Positions 1 to 5,742 of a stretch of DNA of 54,420 bases are shown in pieces. Within the stretch, counting starts at the first letter, position 1. Each line of letters starts with the position of its first letter. Under the pieces are notes generated by a model. It ran no database searches, was not told where the DNA came from, and worked only from the letters and a program-made list of their open reading frames with translations. Location of the stretch: positions 1 to 54,420 of the forward strand of contig JAISJD010000032.1 of NCBI GenBank assembly GCA_031261705.1. The letters run 5' to 3'. Both the position numbers and the translations under genes were made by a program. Source of the stretch: Lactobacillales bacterium. Its GTDB lineage: Bacteria > Bacillota > Bacilli > Lactobacillales > Streptococcaceae.

Positions 1-48
1 CGCTAGCTTTGTAGAAACCGATAAATTAATATTTCTTTTTGACATACC

Positions 49-112
49 AAAAAACTCCCATCATTCGTAGAATAGAAATTTTTGTTTTTTCTATTGTCTA
101 CTATGATGGGAG
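49..112 (-). terminator. Rho-independent terminator of the left phage-type operon
   Basis: Read on the minus strand, a 10-bp perfect outer stem (CTCCCATCAT with ATGATGGGAG, 55-64 and 103-112) encloses a second imperfect stem (GTAGACAATAGA with TCTATTCTAC) and is followed directly by six T residues. It lies just downstream of the minus-strand genes ending at 137 and 263 and would end that transcript. The stem and T run are seen directly; the role is inferred. Confidence 0.75.
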
Positions 113-136
113 CTTATCACTTTCAATGATTGGGTG

Positions 137-262
137 CTATTTTTCAATTATTTCAAAATCTTCTGGTGGATATAAATAATCTTCTCCAGACTTATCAACA
201 ATTCTGTACCATTCATTCTCAACGGATAATACTCCGTAAATCTGTCCATCACGAGTAAATGC
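137..262 (-). pseudogene. Remnant of a small phage-type protein (YPPEDFE motif)
   Basis: Forty-one in-frame codons end at a TAG and include GQIYGVLSVENEWYRIVD and YLYPPEDFEIIEK. Its frame continues directly from the HD gene upstream, separated only by that gene's TAA at 263-265. No ATG, GTG or TTG start with a ribosome binding site precedes it. Small phage and plasmid proteins with a GQxYxVL...W..I.D.SGEDYLYPP pattern are usually about 60-80 residues, so this looks like the 3' part of such a gene that lost its start. Read-through of the TAA is the less likely alternative. Confidence 0.45.
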
Positions 263-685
263 TTATCCTAAATATTTGATCGCTTTTCGATACTTCTCAC
301 ATCGCTCAAAATCAACTTCTTGAGGCTGCTTAATCCTTGATAAATCTGAGTTATGTCTTAAATCTGCCATTTTTACAATTCTGGCAATAGGATTTTTCTT
401 AACAAGTTTCAAGTATTCTTCGTAATTTTGATTTTTTTGTTTAGTTAAAATCTGGACAGCCTGCACAACTTCAACCGGTATACCTTGATTGATTAAATCA
501 TCTGCTGTGATATCTGTATCTTCTAACACATCATGCAGATATGCCGCAGCTTTTTCTGTTTCTAAACTAACAAAACCAGCCACTGTTTTGGGATGCTCAA
601 TATAATCAACGCCCGCTTTATCTCTTTGCCCTTCATGAGACCTAGTCGCAATATCAAGGGCAGTTCTAACATAATCAGCTGACAT
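263..685 (-). CDS. Small HD-domain alarmone hydrolase (Mesh1/SpoT-type)
   Basis: A 140-residue stand-alone hydrolase domain of the RelA/SpoT type. The metal and catalytic pattern is visible: H17 in SHEGQRDKAG, H31 in YIEHP, H51-D52 with E55-D56 in LHDVLEDT, and D108 in KMADLRHNSD. By family it would remove the 3'-pyrophosphate from (p)ppGpp or a related nucleotide. There is no synthetase, TGS or ACT domain. A GGGAGG site sits 9 nt before the ATG, and the start overlaps the end of the 67-residue gene upstream, so the two are probably translated together. Its neighbours are phage-type small genes, which suggests prophage or satellite cargo rather than the cell's own Rel. It could instead act on another nucleotide. 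Confidence 0.8.
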   Translation of the reverse strand: MSADYVRTALDIATRSHEGQRDKAGVDYIEHPKTVAGFVSLETEKAAAYLHDVLEDTDITADDLINQGIPVEVVQAVQILTKQKNQNYEEYLKLVKKNPIARIVKMADLRHNSDLSRIKQPQEVDFERCEKYRKAIKYLG

Positions 686-878
686 ATTTTAAAGCCTCCC
701 GTTCAGAAATTTCCTCGAACAGTTCAAACTTATCATCATATGGTAAGAGAAAATCATTTAACTCTGGAAAAAATTCCCATGTTTTTGTGTCAGGATTATA
801 AATTTCATTATTTATACCATTCTTTTTGGCAATACGTCCATCATATTCACGGCTTTCAAGTTTATAATAACTCATCAT
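675..878 (-). CDS. Small phage-associated protein, unrecognised
   Basis: A 67-residue acidic and aromatic-rich protein starting MMSYYKLESREYDGRI. No domain is recognised. It overlaps the HD gene by 11 bp at its 3' end, and its start lies 1 nt after the stop of the 53-residue gene upstream, so it is the middle of a tight three-gene minus-strand cluster. Either of the two adjacent ATGs (878 or 875) could be used. Such small overlapping genes are typical of phage early and middle regions. Confidence 0.6.
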   Translation of the reverse strand: MMSYYKLESREYDGRIAKKNGINNEIYNPDTKTWEFFPELNDFLLPYDDKFELFEEISEREALKYVS

Positions 879-879
879 T

Positions 880-1041
880 TCACTTTACCTTTCCAATGTT
901 TTGTGGATATTTCAGCTTACTCGACAAATCAAGCATTTCTTTCTCAAGCCTATCTATCTCAACCCTATCTTTAACTTTATCTAGTACACGCTGCTTCTCA
1001 TACAATTCGTGAAGTTTACCATAAATTACGCTAATTATCAC
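880..1041 (-). CDS. Short coiled-coil protein with GTG start
   Basis: Fifty-three codons from a GTG to TGA. Residues 8-45 are charged and heptad-like (KLHELYEKQRVLDKVKDR followed by EIDRLEKEMLDL), predicting one coiled coil. It lies between a truncated regulator gene ending at 1043 and the 67-residue gene starting at 878. Spacing of a few bases on both sides supports it as a real member of the operon. The GTG start has only a weak ribosome binding site and could be coupled to the upstream gene. Function unknown. Confidence 0.5.
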   Translation of the reverse strand: MIISVIYGKLHELYEKQRVLDKVKDRVEIDRLEKEMLDLSSKLKYPQNIGKVK

Positions 1042-1042
1042 A

Positions 1043-1170
1043 TCACAACAATTTTTCTCTTACATCATAGAATAGCTGTAAAATTATCGCACGTCTTTTT
1101 TTAACCTGTAATAAGGTATATCCCAAACGCTCTGCTACTTCTTCCCACGTCAAACCGATTCCTTTTTTGT
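1043..1170 (-). pseudogene. 3' end of a phage sigma-like / ArpU-like regulator
   Basis: The minus strand reads GIGLTWEEVAERLGYTLLQV then KKRRAIILQLFYDVREKLL and a stop. This is the C-terminal helix-turn-helix part seen in phage late-gene and sigma-like regulators (TWEEVAERLGY with a basic recognition helix). The N-terminal two thirds are missing: upstream of about 1170 the frame runs into sequence that codes better on the other strand. It is best read as a truncated gene left by a rearrangement. Confidence 0.5.
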
Positions 1171-1171
1171 T

Positions 1172-1321
1172 GTAACAAACATTGTCACTATGATTGTGGG
1201 ACTGTTTGTCAAAGTTTTGTTGGGGCTATTTATCTGGAAGAATAAAGGTCAGATTGTTCGTTCATTGATGAAAGGTAACCCAGATGCTGAAGAATATAGA
1301 CAATCATTAACGCAGCAATGA
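1172..1321 (+). pseudogene. 3' fragment of a membrane protein
   Basis: The plus strand encodes VTNIVTMIVGLFVKVLLGLF followed by IWKNKGQIVRSLMKGNPDAE and EYRQSLTQQ, then TGA. One hydrophobic segment followed by a charged tail is visible. An internal ATG at 1191 has no ribosome binding site. It abuts the opposite-strand regulator fragment, so two broken genes meet here in opposite orientation. Parent family not recognised. Confidence 0.4.
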
Positions 1322-1354
1322 TACAAAGCGTCCGAAATTGGGCACCTCTATCTT

Positions 1355-1735
1355 CTATCTAACGTTTAGTTTTTCTTCAAGAGCGTTTGTTAAAGTTTCT
1401 GAATAGTTGACTTGTGCTTTATCTGCAAGCTTTACCAACCATTCTGGAACTGTAACATTTTTTCTAACAGTCTTGTTGTTACGGATAAATGGTGAAGGGT
1501 CTACTTGAATTAATGTAGTAAAACCGTCTGAGACGTTTAAGGTTGTGATGTCTGTTGGTTTTGGTAACTCCATTTCGTTATCGATGTAATAAGCAATGAT
1601 ACTCGCAAGAAATTCTTTTGCCATTATCATAGACTCTTCAAGATTATCGCCTTCTGTTGCACCGTTTTGAAAATCTGGAAATTCAATCCAATACCCATTG
1701 TCCTCATGAAAAATAGCAGGATAAGTTTTTAACAT
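1355..1735 (-). CDS. hicB: HicB-family antitoxin
   Basis: A 126-residue HicB protein. Residues 1-60 form the HicB-like partial RNase H fold (YPAIFHEDNGYWIEFPDF, then GATEGDNLEESM...A). Residues 90-126 (RKNVTVPEWLVKLADKAQ followed by VNYSETLTNALEEKL) look like a ribbon-helix-helix DNA-binding tail. The family neutralises the HicA mRNA interferase and binds its own promoter. It is the second gene of the pair, 35 bp after hicA, the common toxin-first order. Both are on the minus strand under the promoter at 1988-2016. Confidence 0.88.
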   Translation of the reverse strand: MLKTYPAIFHEDNGYWIEFPDFQNGATEGDNLEESMIMAKEFLASIIAYYIDNEMELPKPTDITTLNVSDGFTTLIQVDPSPFIRNNKTVRKNVTVPEWLVKLADKAQVNYSETLTNALEEKLNVR

Positions 1736-1770
1736 AAACAGTCAACTCCTTTTCTAAAGTTGGAGCAGGC

Positions 1771-1959
1771 TTATTTCAACCCTAACTCCTTCAATAAAGC
1801 TTGCTCAATACCTACTCTCAAATCTTTATTTGAATGCACTGGAATTGAAACGGGTTGAAACCCTTCTTTGTACATGATGTGGTGGCTTCCGTCTTGTCTG
1901 ACTTCTTTCCACCCATTCTTTTTAGCAAGTTTGAGCAACTTTTTTCCTGTAAGTGGCAT
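1771..1959 (-). CDS. hicA: HicA-family mRNA interferase toxin
   Basis: A 62-residue HicA, the usual length, starting MPLTGKKLLKLAKKNGWKEV. The double-stranded-RNA-binding-like fold is indicated by GWKEVRQDGSHHIMYKEG, with the expected catalytic histidine in the GSHH segment, and by the IPVHSNKDLRVG signature. A longer frame opens upstream at 2016, but that ATG lies inside the promoter; the start at 1959 is preceded by GGGAGG and begins at the family's normal N terminus. HicA cleaves mRNA and arrests growth until neutralised by HicB, encoded next. Confidence 0.88.
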   Translation of the reverse strand: MPLTGKKLLKLAKKNGWKEVRQDGSHHIMYKEGFQPVSIPVHSNKDLRVGIEQALLKELGLK

Positions 1960-1987
1960 TGTGCACCATACCTCCCTTACAAATTGT

Positions 1988-2016
1988 ATTATACGCACAA
2001 TACGCATTATAGTCAA
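1988..2016 (-). promoter_or_regulatory. hicAB promoter with direct-repeat operator
   Basis: On the minus strand TTGACT (2011-2016) and TATAAT (1988-1993) are separated by exactly 17 bp, a near-consensus sigma-A promoter 29 bp before the HicA start. The spacer and -10 carry two copies of TGCGTAT two bases apart. That is a plausible binding site for the ribbon-helix-helix tail of HicB; the operator role is inferred. Confidence 0.75.
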
Positions 2017-2348
2017 TAATAAAATTTATAAGAAAGAACTGATCACTCATGAAAATCGGACGAACCCCCAGCATTAGGGGACTGCTCGGTGCTAAAGTAC
2101 CAGAGCTTCTGGGAACAGAGCTTCTAGAAAAATATACTATGCTTTTAAAACTAATTAAAGGGTGTTTTTAGCGTACTTTCCTGTTTTCCTAGAATTCGTT
2201 ATTAGTATTTAAATCTCTTATAACGCAAAATATGAGGTTCTAGAGTGGTTCATTTCAATTGCGTGAGCGGTAGCGAACTATGCCAAAGGAGCTTGCGACT
2301 GCTAAAGCAAGAACGACTGGTAAATATTCTAGCGTTGCCTTAGATAAC
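2017..2348. other. Non-coding, structured interval in the satellite
   Basis: No supported gene. It contains a CCCC-N7-GGGG hairpin near 2066-2080, a tandem repeat at 2101-2125, an AT-rich middle, and GCGTGAG (2261-2267) facing CTCACGC (2348-2354), with further short pairings between them such as GCTTGC with GCAAG. The 13-mer TCACTCATGAAAA at 2043 recurs at 3517, and a 15-base motif beginning GCGTGA at 2261 recurs with three mismatches at 3546. It may hold a small RNA or cis-acting packaging or control element. Confidence 0.3.
2101..2125. repeat. Tandem 10-bp repeat CAGAGCTTCT
   Basis: Two exact copies of CAGAGCTTCT begin at 2101 and 2116, separated by GGGAA, giving a 15-bp period. The interval has no gene. 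A protein-binding site is possible but nothing identifies the protein. Confidence 0.6.
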
Positions 2349-2750
2349 TCACGCATTTATCTTATCGCCCCAAGACACTTTATAATTTAGTAGTACATTT
2401 TTATTGCGTTTCATTTTGTCAAAAATACGATCCATTTTCATTTCTATATGTCTACGTTGTGAACTAACCTGATTTTTCTTCAATCCAAGTCTATCAGCTA
2501 TTTCTTGGTCGGTTACCTTATGACTATATTTGTAGTAACCCGTTCGTATACTCATTCCGTGTTTAGGCTCATTGTAATAAAATTGCGCTAGAAATGTTAC
2601 TTCTGATTTTTCTAACTGCTTTAGCGCCTTATAAAATCGTATCGCTCTAGTGCGGTCCAACCCTTCTAAAACTTTGAGGTGTAAATCAAAATAGCGCCAA
2701 TTGTTTAACAACTTGGACGGTGGCACGGTATCTATCCAATCGTCAATCAT
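2349..2750 (-). CDS. ArpU/sigma-like satellite regulator
   Basis: 133 residues. Residues 55-130 contain KALKQLEKSEVTFLAQFYY and a C-terminal helix-turn-helix-like segment, VTDQEIADRLGLKKNQVSSQ followed by RRHIEMKMDRIFDKMKRNK. This layout resembles phage ArpU and other sigma-region-4-like regulators of late transcription, but similarity is by pattern only. It starts 4 bp after the stop of the 166-residue gene with a GAGGTG site, so the two form a unit. It is the last gene of the satellite's left operon. A terminase-small-subunit-like role is an alternative. Confidence 0.55.
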   Translation of the reverse strand: MIDDWIDTVPPSKLLNNWRYFDLHLKVLEGLDRTRAIRFYKALKQLEKSEVTFLAQFYYNEPKHGMSIRTGYYKYSHKVTDQEIADRLGLKKNQVSSQRRHIEMKMDRIFDKMKRNKNVLLNYKVSWGDKINA

Positions 2751-2754
2751 CTAT

Positions 2755-3255
2755 CTACACCTCCAATGCTAGTAATATGCTTTCTAAATTATCTAAAGGG
2801 TTATCAGTGACTTCAAACGCTATACGTTCAGCTGGCACCTCATACCCATAGCGTAAAGCGATAGCCGTTTCTATTTCATAAATCTCATCTAAAGCTCGCT
2901 CAAACACGCCTAAATCATCACTAGTGGCTTTTAGACATTGTTTCAACTGATTCACTTCAGTGGTAGAAAGACCGCTCAAAAAGCACCTAAAATAGCGTTG
3001 TTTTATTTTTAAGCGTTCCTTGCGTTGTTGCAATAGTTCAATTCCGTCAAGTGCACCAATAACTAAGCAGTCAATACGTGGGGCGGTGGTATACATTCCT
3101 ATCTCATCATAAGTAATCCCAGTGTATAAGTTCTTTTGATAAATAGAGTGCCCCTTTTCGACTATCTCCTTATTTATATCTTCAATGCGCTGGGTGATGT
3201 TAAAGTACTTTCGGAGTGTAAGCCTATCTAAATTATTTATTTCGCTCGGGTACAT
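2755..3255 (-). CDS. Unrecognised 166-residue satellite protein
   Basis: No known family recognised. It is soluble, largely helical and acidic at the C terminus. Helical segments lie at residues 10-35 and 75-100 (LDGIELLQQRKERLKIKQRY), and the tail is LDNLESILLALEV. The start has a GAGGTG site 5 nt upstream. It sits between a zinc-ribbon gene and the ArpU-like gene, where PICIs and prophages carry packaging, capsid-redirection or late-control genes. Confidence 0.6.
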   Translation of the reverse strand: MYPSEINNLDRLTLRKYFNITQRIEDINKEIVEKGHSIYQKNLYTGITYDEIGMYTTAPRIDCLVIGALDGIELLQQRKERLKIKQRYFRCFLSGLSTTEVNQLKQCLKATSDDLGVFERALDEIYEIETAIALRYGYEVPAERIAFEVTDNPLDNLESILLALEV

Positions 3256-3285
3256 TTCACCTCACCGCCTTTACATTGTATTGAT

Positions 3286-3486
3286 TTACTTTAACTTCCG
3301 TTTCTGATAGTAAGCTTTCTTTTGCTCCAATATTTCACCTTTCTTCTTAGAATATCGCTCTAAATCATAGCACCTTTTACATTCTTTGCACCTTGAATCA
3401 AAGCCGCCTTTTCCAGTATTCTTCTTAGGAAAATTATCCTCATTGAGCTCTTTTTTCTCGCCACATTTGCTACATTTACGCTTCAT
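3286..3486 (-). CDS. Small zinc-ribbon protein (HNH-endonuclease N-terminus-like)
   Basis: 66 residues with two CxxC knuckles: KRKCSKCGEKKELNEDNF near the start and RCKECKRCYDLERY at about 33-45, then a lysine-rich tail. The arrangement matches the zinc-ribbon leader found ahead of phage HNH nucleases, but no HNH motif follows, so nuclease activity is not supported. A GGGGGTG site precedes the ATG. It may bind nucleic acid. The GC-rich palindromic element at 3546-3590 lies just upstream, an arrangement reminiscent of HNH genes beside phage cos sites. Confidence 0.6.
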   Translation of the reverse strand: MKRKCSKCGEKKELNEDNFPKKNTGKGGFDSRCKECKRCYDLERYSKKKGEILEQKKAYYQKRKLK

Positions 3487-3812
3487 CTATGCCACCCCCC
3501 TTATCTCTTACTTTTCTCACTCATGAAAAAAAATGTACAGTGACGGCGTGAACGACAGCGCTACCCGCCCATGGGGTAGGTACCCCCCCGCTCATTATTT
3601 TCTACTCAACTATTTCTCAAAACACTCAAGATTTTATGAAACTAAATATTTTTTATTTATTTTTTTATATCTGTTGAACGTACAAACAACTTCCTCTCAA
3701 CATAAAAAAAGGTAGTCGTCAAACTCAAACGGCTTACTCTATGCGTTAGGTGCCCCACGGTTCCCAACCGGCAACCCCCCTTTTTTTTAACAGTCCAGCA
3801 TATACTAGCTTG
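3487..3812. other. Intergenic interval with GC-rich palindrome and C/T tracts
   Basis: No supported gene. A 60-codon plus-strand frame here has no ribosome binding site and no family-like content. The interval holds the palindrome described at 3546-3590, an AT-rich stretch at 3620-3690, and CGGTT-CCC-AACCG (3759-3771) followed by a C6-T9 tract that could serve as a plus-strand terminator or form part of a packaging region. Base composition changes sharply within it. Confidence 0.4.
3546..3590. other. Candidate satellite cis site (cos-like)
   Basis: A GC-rich island in AT-rich DNA: GCGTGAACGACAGCG, then CTACCC-N7-GGGTAG (3561-3579), then TACCCCCCCG. GC-rich palindromes next to a zinc-ribbon or HNH-type gene are typical of cos sites in cos-type phages and of PICIs that borrow their helper's cos packaging. 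Location and composition support this; no helper cos is available for comparison, so the call is speculative. Confidence 0.25.
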
Positions 3813-4154
3813 TTACCACGCTTCATCTTCATCATCAATAACTAAACCGTCAAGCAAACCTTTGTAAGCTTCATCTAATTGTTTTTGCTTCTCAGACTTA
3901 ACACCTTTATCTTCAAAGCGATTCTCTATTTCTTGGATAGCCTTCGCCTGCGCTTCTTCTAATGCTTTTGCTTTGGCTTCCTCTGCGTCCTTCCGTTTCG
4001 ATAGCATAACCTTAGCAAACAACTCATTCGCTTCATTTTGCTCTCTTATCTCGCTGTCAGTCATTACTTGCCAATTTGCATTAGCTTGTTCTGACTGTTG
4101 CCGTTCCTTTTCATCTATTCGTTCTTGCATTCTTTTAATATCAATATAACTCAT
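3813..4154 (-). CDS. Highly charged coiled-coil satellite protein
   Basis: 113 residues, almost all predicted helix, with a long charged Ala/Glu/Lys heptad stretch at 45-100 (KRKDAEEAKAKALEEAQAKA) and an acidic end, VIDDEDEAW. The start has a good AAAGGAG site. It lies 24 bp after the 200-residue gene, so the two are co-transcribed. Composition is scaffold- or adaptor-like, which in satellites would fit a capsid-size or helper-interfering factor, but nothing in the sequence proves it. Confidence 0.6.
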   Translation of the reverse strand: MSYIDIKRMQERIDEKERQQSEQANANWQVMTDSEIREQNEANELFAKVMLSKRKDAEEAKAKALEEAQAKAIQEIENRFEDKGVKSEKQKQLDEAYKGLLDGLVIDDEDEAW

Positions 4155-4178
4155 CTTCTTATTCTCCTTTATATTTGT

Positions 4179-4781
4179 TTAAACCCATGATTTATAAATT
4201 GTTTTAACTTCCTCACCATTACGTTTAGCTAAGAAAGACCCTGCTATCCGATTACGATAGAAACTATTTACCGTCTCATTGTTCTTATATTCTTTAGCTT
4301 GAGTAAACGTGTTGCCGTTCTTCAATATCATTTTGTCTGCGTCTTTGTAAACTCCATACTGCAAGGTACGCATGAGTTCATTTGTCTTTACCCACGCTTC
4401 CCAAGATTCCTCAGAAATCTTTTTAAGCTCTAACAATAGCTCACATGCCCGAGCATTCAGCTCTTCTTGAATGGTATCTCCTACCTTAGTAATCTCTACT
4501 AAAGCTTGATTGTATTCAGCTTTAGAAATTAAAGGGACTGTTTCGAGTTTTTCCTTTTGCTTTTGGTAGAGTTCTTTCGCATGTTTCGCTGACCAAATAT
4601 CATCTTTAGTTTTTTTATACTGCTCAACATCAACATTCGTTTCAGCCACTACCAGTTCACTATCTGCTTGATTAATTGCTTTCTCCGCTGTAACGATTTT
4701 CTCTTTGCATTCTTTAAGAGCCTGCTTGTTATCGTCTACCAATGAAGCTAATTTTGTTTCTAATTCGTTCAATGTTTTCAT
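4179..4781 (-). CDS. Unrecognised 200-residue coiled-coil satellite protein
   Basis: Helical protein with coiled-coil segments at about 1-60 (LNELETKLASLVDDNKQALK) and 75-130, then a more globular C-terminal third containing RTLQYGVYKDADKMILKNG and RNRIAGSFLAKRNGEEVKTI. The chosen ATG (4781) has AGGAGAG 7 nt upstream; a frame opening with TTG at 4805 has no such site. First gene of a likely operon running to 2349. No family recognised; a structural-interference or DNA-packaging accessory role is possible. Confidence 0.6.
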   Translation of the reverse strand: MKTLNELETKLASLVDDNKQALKECKEKIVTAEKAINQADSELVVAETNVDVEQYKKTKDDIWSAKHAKELYQKQKEKLETVPLISKAEYNQALVEITKVGDTIQEELNARACELLLELKKISEESWEAWVKTNELMRTLQYGVYKDADKMILKNGNTFTQAKEYKNNETVNSFYRNRIAGSFLAKRNGEEVKTIYKSWV

Positions 4782-4946
4782 GTTAGCTCTCTCCTTTGGC
4801 GTCAATGCGCTTTTTATTTTTAAAAACCTAGGTGTAGCCTTAGTGCGTTTCCTCGTTCAAAAATAATGAGATGATAGTTTTCCTCAAAGAAAAAGAGGCT
4901 ATCAAGCATGATTAAATGCTCAATAACCTCTAGTTTGTCTAGTCAG

Positions 4947-5087
4947 TTAAATATGTCGTTTCTTCTCTGTATTTTCCGTTGAGGTAACTTTACCGTCAGC
5001 AATCTCAATCTTTATTCTTCCAAATGGATAAAACGGCAAGCTAAACTCATGCCCATTCGGTAAGATAATTTTGATTTCCTCATTCAT
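4947..5087 (-). CDS. 46-residue satellite protein
   Basis: Starts MNEEIKIILPNGHEFSLPFY and continues PFGRIKIEIADGKVTSTEN. The alternating beta-strand pattern and TGGGGG site before the ATG make it a credible small gene. It is located between the origin and the coiled-coil genes. An inverted GAGGCTATCAAGCATG / CATGATTAAATGCTCAATAACCTC structure at about 4890-4930 lies just downstream and may end its transcript. Function unknown. Confidence 0.5.
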   Translation of the reverse strand: MNEEIKIILPNGHEFSLPFYPFGRIKIEIADGKVTSTENTEKKRHI

Positions 5088-5193
5088 TTCTATACCCCCA
5101 TTTTATCAATAAAAAACTTTCTCGTCTAATCGTCTGAGTGAATATTTTAGTATTATATATTCTGCACTAGGAGCATTCCTCTCTTAGTCCTCG

Positions 5194-5340
5194 TCATGGT
5201 ATTACTGGCACTTTGTAAACAATTAAAAACCAATCGTTTGGCGTACATTTCACCTCAACTACTGTTATACCGCTTTGGTGTAATTCTCTAAGAAATATAT
5301 TGACTCCTTCTACCGTCCCTCTTACTTCAATCTGCGTCAT
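5194..5340 (-). CDS. 48-residue satellite protein
   Basis: Starts MTQIEVRGTVEGVNIFLREL and ends WFLIVYKVPVIP. A GAGGAG site lies 8 nt upstream of the ATG. The predicted strand-helix-strand layout is compact. It lies directly beside the iteron origin and is expressed in the same direction as the replication genes. Similar small genes next to the replication module are common in phage satellites, but I recognise no family. Confidence 0.5.
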   Translation of the reverse strand: MTQIEVRGTVEGVNIFLRELHQSGITVVEVKCTPNDWFLIVYKVPVIP

Positions 5341-5427
5341 TGTCTTTTCTCCTCACATTCATAATCATCCTCATTGCCTGTGACTTGGTACAAAGCTTTA
5401 CCACGTTCTCAATTTCGAGAGTATGCT

Positions 5428-5732
5428 GTAACAAAAGCCATAGCTTAAATAGTGGTTACAGAACTTCGAAAAGTTACACTACTAAATTAGTATAAGTGTA
5501 ACCGTCTGATTCTTACTCTCCCAAGGCGTTAAGCCACTTTCACTCGGTGGTTACACTTAGGTTGAACACCCGCATTCTTTTTTTATATATCTTTTTTATA
5601 TAATATTTTTATTTAATAATATAAATATAAGTGTAACTCTGTAACTGATAAGCGTTAAACTTTGTTATATCAATATTTTTAGCGGTTACACTTTGATAAA
5701 ATAAGTGTAACTTTCTGTAACCAAACGTAACC
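5428..5732. other. Probable replication origin with iterons and AT-rich core
   Basis: Directly downstream of the helicase gene. Repeats of GGTTACACTT, or its complement AAGTGTAACC, lie at 5473-5480, 5494-5503, 5549-5558, 5629-5638, 5684-5693 and 5703-5713. Shorter TGTAAC or GTAAC units lie at 5428, 5641, 5717 and 5728. Several form inverted pairs. A nearly pure A/T stretch (about 5578-5630) lies in the middle and would suit strand opening. PICI and P4-type initiators bind such iterons flanking an AT-rich core. Repeats are seen; origin function is inferred. Confidence 0.7.
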
Positions 5733-5742
5733 GTTAGCGTTG

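Noticed and set aside
740-1012. 90-codon plus frame at the left end
   Set aside because: Antisense to two coupled small genes on the minus strand; no start signal.
3286-3486. HNH endonuclease
   Set aside because: Only the zinc-ribbon leader pattern is present; there is no HNH motif in the 66 residues.
3533-3715. 60-codon plus frame over the GC-rich palindrome
   Set aside because: No ribosome binding site, odd composition, opposite strand to all neighbours.
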